From NCBI RefSeq assembly GCF_037975245.1, contig NC_092563.1, positions 2,135,001-2,199,000 of the forward strand: a stretch of 64,000 bases of DNA, read 5' to 3'. A program made the position numbers and the translations under genes. Source of the stretch: Apostichopus japonicus. Lineage: Eukaryota; Echinodermata; Holothuroidea; Aspidochirotida; Stichopodidae. The notes beneath the pieces are model-generated. The model saw only the letters and a program-made list of their open reading frames with translations, had not been told where the DNA came from and did no database searches. This document shows, piece by piece, positions 32,253 through 43,565 of this stretch (position 1 is the stretch's first letter; each line of letters begins with the position of its first letter).

Positions 32253-34934
32253 CTAAAATGAAAATTAAAGAAATCAGAAAAACCATTAGAGATGAAAATA
32301 TGTTTGTGTTTTGTCTGTTTTTCTGCAGAGGTTAGAAGGTAATCTTTGTCCAACCTTAAAAATTAATTACATGTTTACAACCCATTACAGACTTATCAAG
32401 GCCATTATCCGAGGGTCCTCTGGTGTTTGCAGCACAAGTTAAAGGGTGTGAAGACTCGCGTGAAAAGAAACGTCTAATGCCGGTAATCTGACCAAGTTTC
32501 GGATGAGGTGTAACTGAAGTGTTAGACACCACCATCGATCCCAGAAAATACACACACAGCTTGCTACCTTCGGTAATTAGACACTAGTGTACAGTCAGTA
32601 CATACAGCTGCAGTCAATACCCACAGCACAGTGTATAAACGATACAGCGATGGACATCTCAGGTCCAGCTAAAGATAACAAGGTATCACATTTCATTACT
32701 GTCTGCATTTTGTAGTGACACAAACAAAACGTCACTTACAAGCAACAGAAAGTTAACTTTTCAGATGTCCGCAAGCGGGTTGGGGCGAGTCTTCAATGCC
32801 TTTAACATACCACAATGGATTAGATATTAACATTTAGGATTGCACTGAGGAGCTGATGTAATGAATATAGCTGTAATGGTACATTCAAGAGCCAAATCAT
32901 ATTTTAAAAGTGAGTATCTTGAAAACTAGAATAGCTTTATACAGCTTACTAGCTCTGAAATAATTGCTTTTCCAGTATGACATCACTCAAGGCAACAGTA
33001 AGACCAAAGTGTATCAACACAGTACTCTCTGTCTTTAACTATGTTTGCATTTGGTGAAAAGACTAATAAAATGATTGAACGAAAGACTATGTTTGAAATT
33101 ACTCCACTCTTTGAAATATTCCTGTATTGCCAACAAGGTATATATCTTCTCTCTGGCTAAGAAGACTAAAGTCTCCTTGAAGTTTTGACCTTTGTTTTTA
33201 AGAAAAAGACTTGTTTTGAACTAAATGCACCAGTTTTCAAGAGATATCTGTTTCAGGACTCCAAGATGACTCAACTGCATCATCTTTACAAAGAGCAAAC
33301 TCGCCAAAGGTACAAGTAAAAATAAAATAAAACTGTTAGCAAACTGCTTATCCATTAGAGAGCCTGTGTAAGAGAATGTGTAAAAGTAAGTTGGCCTTTT
33401 TTTAAATTTTTTTTTTAGCCTTTGAAGAAGATCCTGCTAGGATCGAAACGTCAGGCCAACTTACATTTACACAAAGGTACAAGTAGTGTTTGATACAGCC
33501 ATTCCATGCAACTATCTTTTAGTTCTGTAAGAATACACTTCATATGCAATTATCTATGTTACCATGTAAATTCCTTTCTTTAGGCCATTGTCCACACTTT
33601 CTTTCACTCTCTCCACACCCCCTCCCTCCTCTCCGTCCCAAGTTTGATTTTAGGATCAAAAGACTCTACTTTGCAAGAAATTGTCAGTATATTATACTTT
33701 ACCTGAAAGACTAAGAATACATTTGAAAAAGACTGCTGGTCAGATATGTCCTGAGCTGAACGGAGGGTTGCACCAAGGTAGGCATTTAATGCTTGAGTGG
33801 GTAATAACCCTAGGCAAGAGGCAGACACAAAGGTTAACGTAGATACCTTTGACATCTGTAGAGAGGACACAAAATGAAGACAAAACTAAACAACCAAATA
33901 TTACATTCTTTAAAAGGTCAAACCTGAAGCAATAATGACATCTCTCACTGCAATTGACTTTCACAGATCCTGTGGATAATATACAGAATTGAGCATTACA
34001 TTATCCTCCTTTTTTTTCTATCTCTGATAATTACATGGTTAAAAACATACACACATTAATAATGGCAATAAATAAAATATATATGGGAAAAAGTTCAAGT
34101 ACCAACAACTGGAAATAAAGGACTGGTTGGATATTGAACATTAAATACTTAGATATTCTACAGAAATGACTTTTGATTCAAAATGTATATCAAGGTCATC
34201 TGTATCTTCGACAGAGATAAATTTGTCATATTAACGAGACAAGCTTTGTGTTTACAAATTACCTGTACTGCAATTATTGAAATAAATAGACAACAGTTTT
34301 ATTAGACTCAAATGTAGTGCTGGTGACTAAGATCTATACATACGGCAAAGATACCATTCTGCAAACCAAATGGAATTGGTGTCAGTCTTGTCAGAGCAAT
34401 CACTCGGAAACCCTCCTCTCCCTCCACAACTGTCATTATGGATCTGAAATATTCTGTCTCAAGCTTTGGGGTCAGCCAAGGGCCACATAGGATCCTGCAG
34501 ACGGAGAAGGCCACCAAGGATCCGCAGATCACGCAGACCACGGTGACGAGGTACCCGATGCAGATGCCGAACCTGTAACCTGCGGCAAAGTTAACCACTA
34601 TGTAACCCCAGGTAACGGGAAACGAGGTCACGGTGAACAGCACTAGAAAGATGACGCAGCTGGACATGGCATCCACGGACACCAGCCAATTATGGAATCT
34701 CTCCACTTCTGGTTGGACGGTCAAATATATCAACACGCATAAGAAAGTGACTGCCGAGAAGGTCGTGACACGGGTGCAGGTGCAGGCCTTACAGCTGAAT
34801 GAGATGCACACATGTGGCATTTTACTGGAGACCAGGCAAGTTGGCAAATGTATGCATGTTAAACTGAACGGCAGGTGAAACATTGTTCCTGTGTCTGGTG
34901 GTTGACCCAGTTGTGAAAATTCTACGGAGGTCAT
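32040..34934 (-). CDS. TMEM64: TMEM64, VTT/DedA-domain membrane protein; 3 exons
   Basis: Exons 34934-34344, 33855-33703 and 32252-32040 join in phase 0 to 318 aa; human TMEM64 is about 380 aa with a longer N-terminus. Residues 60-75 and 93-250 hold the membrane segments. The VTT hallmark is clear: SFPVTWGYIVVNFAAGY (104-120), ALTRLTPIPFGLQN (180-193), LGLLPTQALNAYLG and a polar C-tail with LLPLK. Family knowledge: TMEM64 belongs with TMEM41B and VMP1 in the VTT group of ER/endomembrane proteins, and vertebrate TMEM64 affects SERCA2 calcium handling and Wnt signalling. Whether it scrambles lipids like TMEM41B is not shown here. The ATG at 34934 has an in-frame TAA upstream, supporting that start. 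Intron 2 contains a TTAA-bounded MITE and a hammerhead-like motif; another copy of the MITE lies just upstream of exon 1. Confidence 0.92.
32439..32805. mobile_element. TTAA-bounded MITE, copy A (TMEM64 intron 2)
   Basis: Left end TTAAAGGGTGTGAAGACTCG and right end (reverse-complemented) TTAAAGGCATTGAAGACTCG are inverted repeats, bounded by TTAA on both sides (32439-32442 and 32802-32805). That is the target choice of piggyBac-type transposases; the terminal bases are not decisive. No coding capacity, 367 bp. Confidence 0.88.
33377..33473 (+). ncRNA. Hammerhead-ribozyme-like motif in an extended hairpin
   Basis: Outer arms 33377-33396 and 33454-33473 pair at 19 of 20 positions. Inside is a hammerhead type I layout: GCCT stem I (33418-33421), TTGAAGA core, stem II GATCC/GGATC (33430-33434, 33440-33444) with loop TGCTA, GAAA (33445-33448), then CGTC with predicted cleavage after C33452, and AGGC closing stem I. 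The core has T where the consensus has C, so activity may be weak. Penelope-like retroelements are known to carry hammerheads of this short-stem-III kind; no reverse transcriptase is seen here. It lies in TMEM64 intron 2, on the opposite strand. Confidence 0.7.
33703..33855 (-). CDS. TMEM64: TMEM64 exon 2
   Basis: 153 bp, 51 codons (residues 198-248), starting MSKVSTLTF and containing LGLLPTQALNAYLGATLRS, which matches human GLLPTQLLNSYLGTTLR. Acceptor ctctacag, donor CAG|GTAAAG. Confidence 0.92.
34344..34934 (-). CDS. TMEM64: TMEM64 exon 1
   Basis: Residues 1-197, ending FGLQNGIFA before donor GTATGT (34343-34338). It includes most of the VTT domain. Residues 20-60 are cysteine-rich and not conserved with human. 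Upstream, in the same frame, a TAA lies ten codons before the ATG. Confidence 0.92.
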
Positions 34935-35274
34935 TCGACATATACAGAAATCAGTTGCTTTTTAGGGTGTCTCCATAATCGTACAAACAAGGGTTGACTT
35001 CACCTTTCAATGAATTCTACCATCTCTAGGTCTAGGCATCTGTGGAAAACATTAAAAAGAAATGACTCAAACATAAATGGAAGAGACTCTCAACATTCTG
35101 CAGCAAGCATTTCAAACTATCTTGGCAAACATTGGTCAAGAGATTACAAGAGCCTCTCATGCAATCATCGTCAAATTTGGGCTAACCACATATATTGCCA
35201 TAGCACTAGCAGTGAACTCTGTCACTAATATTTTGGTTAGGCCAACTGTTAAGTGTCTGCCTAGCTTAGGTCTT

Positions 35275-35653
35275 TTAAAGGGTGTGAAGACTCGCGCAAA
35301 AAGAAACATCTAATGCCGGTAATCTGACCTAGTTTCGAATGAGGTGTAACAGAAGTGTTAGACACCACCATCGATTCCAGAAAATACACACACAGCTTGC
35401 TACCGTCGGTAATTAGGCACTATTGTACAGTCAGTACGTACAGCTCTGGGGTCAATACCCACAGCACTGTGTACAAACGATACAGCGATGGACATCTCAG
35501 GTCCAGCTAAAGATAACAATTAAGGTATCACGTTTCATTACTGTACTGTCTGCATTTTTTAGCGACACAAAAAAAACGTCACTTGCAAGCAACGGAATGT
35601 TAACTTTTTCAGATGGCCGCACAGGGTTTGGGGCGAGTCTTCAATGTCTGTAA
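35275..35653. mobile_element. TTAA-bounded MITE, copy B (upstream of TMEM64)
   Basis: Starts TTAAAGGGTGTGAAGACTCG and is collinear with copy A through GCGATGGACATCTCAGGTCC to GGGGCGAGTCTTCAATG. The right TTAA has decayed to GTAA. About 340 bp upstream of the TMEM64 start codon, so it may lie in the promoter or 5' UTR region. Confidence 0.85.
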
Positions 35654-38242
35654 GGAGTTATGATATTACTTGTTAACTTACCTCAAACAAACTTGCACTT
35701 GTAGCTCTTTGGGCCAGAGGAGATTATGATTCTCACTCGCAGTAGGCCTAACTTTAACTAGTTATACTGAAGCGACTAGACTAGCCTAGGTACAGTAACT
35801 TTAGGCCTAACGGTACATTAACTAATTAGCAACAGGCTAACACTTAAATAGGCTTTAAAAAATCACAACATTAACACCAGAACGATATTGTAATTGAGAT
35901 CAATTACCATTTGATATTGCTGATCTGTGCTTTATCCCCGGTTGCTAATACACCTGTGATATTGGTCGTGTTAGCGCTTCTGTGTTTCCTGAGCGCCCGA
36001 CCTCGACCAGGGACTAAGACCTAACCTTGACAGCTAACAAGTTTTCAACGACACAGCAAGTACAAAATCTGTCTTTGACATATAGTACGTCTTTGACATG
36101 TTGTGGTGTCGTGTATGGGACGCCAAATGGATTTACCTTACACAGAAGCTAGGTGACTTACCATAGCAATGGAATTGTGAGTAGACGGCCGCTTCTGGTT
36201 GGCATCATGGACAGCACCTACTAAACGTGAAAGGCGACGGCTATGGTAGGCCATACGAGAAATAACTGCTGATTTAATGTCAATACGAATTAAAAATTAG
36301 GCCTACTACCGGTAATATTCTGCGACTAGACCACCCCTTCTTCGATCCATGATGACTGTTTGGAATAGGCAGCCGCTATCTTGGGTCGACGGCAATTGTC
36401 CATATTATATAGTCATACTGCAGTGGTAACTAAGTTCGCGGTAGCAGTTTTCCAAACGATTTACATTGTTGAATTTTGAATCCACATATCCCAGCGTGTT
36501 TATTGTTCTTCTGAAGACTGTTTATAACTTAAATCAATATCAGCATTGAATTATAATCATAACAAGCTTTACACTTTGTTTCTTTCACTTTACTTCCAAG
36601 TCCAGTGACAGGATTTCATTGCACGAGTCCTCGAGTCCCAACCTCTTGTTTTTTTTTTGGCTGCGGACGTAGGACCACATGGTGTCGCGCACTTGACATT
36701 ACGACCTGCACAAACTTTAGGCTATTATGTTATGTGAAGTATAAAAATGCTAAACGGTAAATGTGAATGCTAGACAGAAATAAAAATAATTGAATATAAA
36801 TAAGTAACGGTAACTTACTGATGCCATCAACCATTTTATATTACTAAATAAACAAGAGGGCAATCCACGGAGTTGTATAACTCATCGCAAAGAAACCGTT
36901 TAGGAGGAGATTTTGAGATAAAATTGAGCTAAAATATAACATTCGACATTTAACCACGTGACCTTTGACCTCGATTCCTATGGCAACTACATACTTTGAA
37001 GGTACTTGACATTTCCATTATACCTGTGAAGGCTTCATTTCAATTCAATGTTACTGTCAAATTTCCCCCATTTTTTGTGTTCATGTCATACTAACTTTTA
37101 ACACTAGGAAGATTACCACTCATTATCAATCATTCACCTAGCTATGCACTCTAAATTGTTTTCAGTTTAGACATATATAGGTGCACTTGAAAACTTTAAG
37201 CAGACTTATGGCTTACTCAATGCCAATGACCTCATATTCGGTCTATGTGAAACAGGGTAACGTATACTAGAAAAGTTAAGGGAGCCAGCAAGATGATGTG
37301 TTAGGCTCGCCCATTTTTTTTGGGGGGGGGCTGGGAAGCGAGCTCCCCCTTCCCCGGTTCCTATGGTTTTAGGACAATGAAACATCTCAAACTTATTGAT
37401 CCCATCACTCTTAGCTGCAGAGGACTTATTGACAAAGAGAGAATGTGGTTTACAATATACAGGAGCTGTACGCATAGCGTAATGGATGCAGGTGCACAGA
37501 GTTATAGACATATTTATACATGACATTTCCATTGTACCTGTGAAGGTTCCATGCCCATTCATTTTTACCCCTTGGAGTTATAGCAACAACAACAAAATAT
37601 CGACTTTAACAAAATTTGACCTATGACCTCTGACTTTTGGTTCCGGGGGTCTGTGAGACACAAGGGTGCACCCTGCATGGGGTACCTTGAAATTCGGGAC
37701 AGCCTTTTAGGCGTTTTGACACCAAATTGAACACACACATGCACACGCGCGCGCTCACCCACCCACAGACAGACACATTTTGACCCCTCCCTCAGTCATG
37801 GACTTCCGGTCAACCTGGGGTACCCCACCATGGTCAAAGTAGCTACTCGGGGAAATTAGCCATTACCATGGCAACTGTTGTGTTAGCAACTGAAATAGCT
37901 GTATATGGCCTAACTGGCAAAAGGAACTACAATATCTCATCCTTCTTATGGGACCGATGAGATAATAAAACAAACAAATTAAGTTAATGATAAATAGAAA
38001 CTAATAAATGCACTTTATGGTCGATATTAACTTTTTTACTTTACGGTAATCCAAATGAATTGTTGTTATGTGAAGCAAAATCAATATTTTGCATTGATGA
38101 TAAGACTAGTTCTATTTTGAAAATAAATATTCTTTTCATCGTGATCCAGATAAAATTGTCAGTTTCAAGAAATAATATGAAACAGAAGTTCTGAACTGAA
38201 TTGTGCGACATTTTGGTACATGTGCATGTGTGCGCGCACAGT
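35654..38242. other. Divergent intergenic region upstream of TMEM64
   Basis: No exon supported. A GCCGCTATCTTGGG stretch (36371-36384) resembles, on the - strand, the YY1-type AAGATGGCGGC promoter motif with one mismatch and could mark a TMEM64 start region; this is weak. A 32-bp direct repeat (gacatttccattNtacctgtgaagg) occurs at about 37010 and 37523. CA/CG-rich repeats lie at 37730-37760. Confidence 0.35.
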
Positions 38243-38250
38243 ATTCTTCT

Positions 38251-39733
38251 CAGGGCCGTCTTAAGAGATCACCGGGCCCTGGGCCCGGCAATGGAGCGAG
38301 GCCCCTCAATTAAGTGGGTTCCAAAAAAGTTGCGTGAAAAATTGACATCCTTGACAATCGCTCAGCCATAGACATGCCTGCATTTAGCACCCTCCCTATA
38401 TGTCGCGCATAAAGCATAAACCTTAGCTGAATAGCTTAGCGGAACGGGAAAATTATTGGGGGGGGGGGGGAGGGCTAATGTGTGGAGACTATCTAAGCGG
38501 AGCGCCACCATCGGTTGGCGCGGAGCGTACAAGAAAATTTTGGGTTTTTCAAACCCCCAGATGGCCGGAAACGGCACTTCCCGAATGTTTTATGCTGTGA
38601 ATACCTAGCCCTAAAATATGGGTCTCAAGCCTGCAATTTCTCAGATTACACGTAAAACCTGTAAAAACATTGTAATTTGTATATTCGATGGTGTTTTAAG
38701 AGAGTAGCTATTACTCGTAGTGTACTCGCAAAGACGTTTTTGAGTGTAGTAAGGGGATGTTGGAGAACTGGCTAAAATGAGGCAAGTAATTGGCCTAACA
38801 CGAAGTTGTGTTGCGCTTACCGGTACTCACACTCACTGCTTCCACTTTTCACAGGGGATGAAGACGCGGTTGGGGTGACAATGTGGTTTATAGCCAGGGG
38901 ACGGGCCGAGGGTCTCCCCAGCATTTACTACAATTATTACACCTATATAGTATACGTGTGCATCGGACAGATCGACAAGTATGCATTGAAAAATGGGCAG
39001 ATGCACGTTTCGGAACCTTGGTAAATATTGGGGGGGGGGGCTTGTCATGCATTTGCCCCCTCAATTTTTTCATTGGGGGGCTGAGCCCCTCCCCCCAAGC
39101 CTCCCACCGGTTCCGCCGCCACTGACGTGATATATCTAAAAGCTGAAATACATTATACAAGAGTAATCTCCCAGTTGCCCTCCATCCCTTCCCTAACAAT
39201 ACTGGACTCACCATTTGTAACAACCTTGTGTTGAGTCTTTCAACTGGGGAAACTAACGGAACTTGCGGCATTTCTTGATCGTAAACTGTTGTATGAATGG
39301 CTGAAAGTCAATCTTTTTGAGGATGTCGCTTTCTGTGCACATGAGAGAGGGCCTATTAAGTCGCCGTTGCCCCATTCTGTTCCGAAGATTATTCTAAATT
39401 AGTTTTAACCTTGAAAATGAACGTTACCTAGTACAATTTGTAACCATCATGCATAGGGCAATTCGCGGACCCGAGTTGTCTGGTGTTGTAAGCCTTCGGG
39501 GCATTGTATATTCAAGGGTTGCCAACTCAGATTCGAATATTTAATATCAAACTCTCAAGTGTTTCACCAACTCTCGTCACAAGTTGTCAAGTATTGAATT
39601 CAATCAGGCATAATGGCCTCTTCAATAAGTTTTCCGCCCAGATTAAGACATGGGGTTACTACGATTGCGGGGCCCCTGATATCGCGGGGCCCTGGGCCAG
39701 GGCCCAATGGGCCCATGCGTTAAGAAGGCCCTG
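38251..39733. mobile_element. Non-autonomous hAT-like element with nested fragments (1483 bp)
   Basis: Starts CAGGGCCGTCTTAAG and ends with its imperfect inverse CGTTAAGAAGGCCCTG. An exact 8-bp duplication ATTCTTCT flanks it (38243-38250 and 39734-39741). No transposase is recognised. Inside are a block shared with the 14429-14766 element (38488-38580) and a second short inverted-repeat piece ending TTCCGCCGCCACTG at 39124, so elements have inserted into or been captured by it. Confidence 0.9.
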
Positions 39734-39741
39734 ATTCTTCT

Positions 39742-40204
39742 CCCCCCCCTCCCCCTCTCCATCTATGTCTTTCTTCACAACTTTCAGTACCGTGCGCCTT
39801 ATGTACGGCGTATAGAGATATCTAGCTTATCACTAATTTCATTCCACTTATACAATTGCATAAATGAAACAGTATATGATTATATTTTTGAACGTGATAC
39901 GGTTTTTTCTTCATTGTATTCAGAATAAGCTGATTTACCGTGTACATACCGATCTCTTTTATACAGAAGGGTTATCCAAATTTGTGTATTAATTGGCTTA
40001 GTTATAACGATCGATGTGTTTGCCACCCCACACCATATAAACTTCAAAGCTTCCGTACCATTTCATAGACTCGAAAACAGTGGGAAGTTATTTATTGACA
40101 TGGCAAACATAACAGCTTGTAAACAAACCGTACGTTCGCCGATAGATATAAGATACGCATATATATACTCGCGTACAGGCATATATCGCGACATTACGTT
40201 GTAA
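39742..40204. other. Upstream region of the I9 gene
   Basis: AT-rich, probably containing promoter and 5' UTR of the I9-domain gene. No core promoter element can be assigned with confidence. Confidence 0.4.
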
Positions 40205-40249
40205 ATGAGCAACCTTACAACTATTTATATTCAGTCGGCCCATACAAGC

Positions 40250-40378
40250 ATGCGTGAGTTCATTGTGTTTGTGGTTTCATTTGCGTTTATCAGCGTGTGC
40301 ATAGGTTTGGCTCTGTCAGAAGAAATGGCAGCGACGGCTGGAGATCCGATAGAAGGCAGCTACATCGTCAAAGTAAAG
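40250..40378 (+). CDS. I9-domain gene exon 1
   Basis: Signal peptide and first strand of the I9 domain (residues 1-43, ending YIVKVK). The donor is AAG|GTACTG. An in-frame TAA at 40202-40204 bounds the reading frame just before the alternative ATG at 40205. Confidence 0.8.
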
Positions 40379-42944
40379 GTACTGTATCTTGCCCAATTTT
40401 AACATATAGAACTTTTCAATTATACTATATTGGTTTATATTACATATGGCTGTCTGCATGTTAGGCCTATATCAAAGCCCATATGTGCGATTTCGTCTGA
40501 CTTATCATTAGAGATTATAATTATAACAGACGTGGGAACACTTCCATGCTCTCGTTGTTTGCTTAAAACAGCTGTATCAACTTGCTCTCGTGAATCATTT
40601 TAACAATGACTTTGTAATAATGTAAAGACTCACTATAAAGAAATGATTTGTGGTGAAATATCCCCCCGTAGAGATTGTACAGTGAGGGATCCGAGTCAAC
40701 ATGACTTAATTTGACTCAGTATAACCAACGACCATCCATGTGTATGAAGGTATATAGATTTTGGCATACTACAAAGTAGTACCGTATTCTGGTGACATGT
40801 TATTACATACCTATATACTGGTACATGAGTTTAATTTAACGCACCTGTATATCAGTTTATCTTGTAATATTTTTTATATAGGTTGAATCATGTGTCAAGT
40901 TTATTTCTACCGTTATCACATAATAGAGAAAATCTTTTTCACGAGGATTCCGTTATTAAACATAAATAATACATCGTTTATAAATTTCTTTCACTCAATA
41001 GCAAGTGATTTTGTCTCTAATAGAAATCCCAATATACAATGAAAGTGATTGGTAGAGGAACCAGGATAAGAATAAACTTTTCTAGTCTGCATGGTCCCTT
41101 CCGGGAAAAAATGTATTTGCAGCATGAGAGAATGCCGGGCGCCAGTAGTTTAGCCAGGTTTTTGGTGTGGGGCAAAGTCAATTTTATGTCCCCATATTCA
41201 GGCACATAGCGGTGGATCGCCGTCCTGGGGGAGGGGTATAAGGGGAGTGGGTGCCCCCTGGAAATTTTTGTTCTTCGAAAAGGGCTTAGCCTGCAAAATG
41301 GTGCTATCATTTCCTGTTTCTTATTTAGACTTTCGGGTACTAACAATATTATTTTTTACTACAAAACTTTACCATTTTTTTTGGGAAAAAACGAGAACAA
41401 AACAAAATAATGTGCGCGCCTGCGCGGTCGACAACCATCCGGTTATATCACATGTTGAAGTGTTTGGCCACTCATAGAGACACTGTAATCGCGCGCGCGT
41501 ATAGCGAACACGTTTTTGAGGAGTCCGTTCATTACATTCTCTTTAGTAGTCCCCCCCCCCCCTTTCCGATCATCGGCTCCATCCCACAGGTTCTGTGGGG
41601 ACACTCTGCCTCACCACCCCCCCCCCCCCCGCTGGCAACGCCACTGCCGGACGCAATCTCTTACTTATGTAACACATGTATTCGTCGATAATAATATATT
41701 TGATTTTTTCCACATAGAGCTAGCATATATACTACTACAATACCGGTATGGACCTACATACGGTAGTAAACAAAACTATAATTTCAAAGTATAGTCACAT
41801 TAGCGTAGTCAAATTGCAACAGCTTTGCAGAGGAGAGAGAGTGTATTAGCATAAACAGTCATATGGACCGGATGTGATTTCAGACCGTTATGCTCGTAGC
41901 CTCGTATCACGTTTTTTCATCCGTACAACACTTTTTAACCTGTGTTGGTTGGGTCGTAATGTCTCCCGAACTTGTTCGCCCTGTGGGGATGACGTGTACA
42001 CGGGTCTGGGCGGATCATCTAGAATTTTATAAAGAAGAAAGTGTGGTCCTGAGCCTCGTTGAAGCAGACTTCATGTATAGGGGAATGGTCAAGAGGTCTT
42101 CCCCCATAACCCAAACAATTCGAGTCTATAAAATTAAGGATACACACGCAAGGTTGTGATAATTACTACTTTTATGCTGTCTTTTTTCTTTGGTGGGGTT
42201 TGGGGTGTTGAAAAGGGGGGGGGGGGAAGGGTACACCCACGAACGACGGGATTAGCGGCTGATGGTGCACCATGATATGTCGGGACTTTACGGGAGGAAA
42301 GTAATAAAGACTTCGGATGGGTCAGATAACTCCATTGACGAAGAACAATGGATTTTCGTTTTCCACACTCCACCCCTCTTCAATGGCTTACTACAATATA
42401 TTTTAGTACGTTCTTTGTGAAAATCATATTCTTTTCTTCTCCTATAAATTCCCTCTACTGATAATCGGAAAATCTATGCACTATCGTCAACTCAAATACG
42501 ACCAAAATATTCTAGACCAATTCATTTCCCTTTTACAGGATGGCTTCTCTTCTGAAAATGTAATAACAAGTCTGTCAGGGAAATTCTCTTGCGTGAAAAT
42601 CACGCGCCGTTACAGTGCGGCCCTGAATGGCTTTGCAGCAGAACTACCAAAGGAAGCGGTTGCATTTGTGAGTATTACAGTCATTACAACATGATTACAC
42701 ATTTTTCTCGTTTTCAATATTTGTAAACCTTTGAAGCATTACTAAAACTAGAGTTTTGTCGACAGTAACTATTTATGTAGAAATATATTTTTATAAAAAA
42801 AATGTCGAAACGGATTTTTTATTTTATATTATTATTTGTAATTCACATAGTTTCTTTCCGCTGTTTCAGCTGGAGGGTATGGATGCGGTGGAGTACGTAG
42901 AACAAGATCAGGTGATGTCAATCCAACCAATCGGTATACCGTAA
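40250..42944 (+). CDS. Secreted stand-alone inhibitor I9 domain protein; 3 exons
   Basis: Exons 40250-40378, 42539-42667 and 42870-42944 join in phase 0 to 110 aa. Residues 1-23 look like a signal peptide (hydrophobic FIVFVVSFAFISVCIGLAL). Residues 35-107 match the peptidase-inhibitor I9 fold, the propeptide of subtilisin/proteinase-K proteases: EGSYIVKVKDGFS, then ALNGFAAELPKEA, then VEYVEQDQVMSI. The chain stops three to four residues after the domain, and no S8 catalytic exons (Asp, His or Ser motifs) are visible before VPS35. Family knowledge: lone I9 proteins (yeast Pbi2, fungal POIA1) inhibit subtilisins or act as folding chaperones. Here a secreted subtilase inhibitor is inferred, not shown; a remnant of a larger protease gene is the main alternative. 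An ATG at 40205 would add 15 residues before the signal peptide. Intron 1 contains a hAT-like insertion. Confidence 0.82.
41143..41646. mobile_element. Degenerate hAT-like element (504 bp) in I9 gene intron 1
   Basis: Ends CAGTAGTTTAGCCAGG and, reverse-complemented, CAGTGGCGTTGCCAGC match at 11 of 16 positions. Flanks CCGGGCGC (41135-41142) and CCGGACGC (41647-41654) are a 7-of-8 target duplication. C runs near 41551 and 41617. No coding sequence. Confidence 0.75.
42539..42667 (+). CDS. I9-domain gene exon 2
   Basis: 43 codons (residues 44-86) from DGFSSENV to KEAVAF, between acceptor ttttacag and donor TTT|GTGAGT. It holds the helix and the ALNGFAAEL core strand typical of proteinase-K-like propeptides. 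Confidence 0.85.
42870..42944 (+). CDS. I9-domain gene exon 3 (last)
   Basis: Residues 87-110 (LEGMDAVEYVEQDQV, MSIQPIGIP) and stop TAA at 42942-42944, after acceptor ctgtttcag. The VEYVEQDQ block is the classic end of the I9 domain; in proteases the cleavage site and catalytic domain would follow, here translation stops. Confidence 0.85.
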   Translation: MEGMDAVEYVEQDQVMSIQPIGIP

Positions 42945-43169
42945 AGACCAAGAATGCATATGACGGAATGAATAGTCAAATTGATCAACCAATCACAAGA
43001 ATTAGGATTAATTAACCACGATAAGAATGCAGCTGAAATATTTTCAGCGTGCCATGAGTCGAAATGCTCAGAAATTCATGATTGAAAATAATAGTGATTC
43101 CGAGTTCAGGATAATGTCAGTTTGGCATGTTTGTAAGTCTTGCGCCATAAATCGTAAATTTTCGAAGAA

Positions 43170-43175
43170 AATAAA
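43170..43175 (+). terminator. Candidate poly(A) signal of the I9 gene
   Basis: AATAAA 226 bp after the stop codon, a normal 3' UTR length. Not confirmed by a cleavage site. Confidence 0.35.
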
Positions 43176-43267
43176 GAGGATGTTTGACGGTCTTTGATTC
43201 CTTTCTTTGAATCTCTTAAGGTAAATGAGCAAGAATTATTGATGTCAAACCTTAAATGTTTGTTAGC

Positions 43268-43565
43268 TATTTCAGCTCAGAATCAGTCTCAATGCAAGGG
43301 GACTGGGACTGAGAGTGGATCACTTAACACGTTTGCTTTTCGTGTCCATTGGGTGACTTTTGTTAAACAGTATTTCAGCTCTGATACACAGTATACACAA
43401 TCGATCGCTAACAATAACCTATTGTAGTATCATGTGGACTATTGTGTAGTATATACCTCTTCCCTTCCAAGGGATTTCCTCATATGACGTAACATCGTCA
43501 TGATCATACGGTTACAGTCTCGATGTAAGGGGACTGGGGTTGAGAGCCTTTGTTTCTTAACATGT
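43268..43565. repeat. Two imperfect direct repeats after the I9 gene
   Basis: CAGTCTCAATGCAAGGGGAC near 43283 and CAGTCTCGATGTAAGGGGAC near 43515 share further downstream similarity (GACTGGG-TGAGAG, then CTTAACA). They are about 230 bp apart. Confidence 0.65.

Noticed and set aside
37570-37830. Possible SINE or element around the CA/CG-rich stretch
   Set aside because: No ends, tail, tRNA boxes or second copy found in this window.
38888-39271. 127-codon antisense frame
   Set aside because: Lies within the hAT-like element and its G/C runs; no transposase motif seen.
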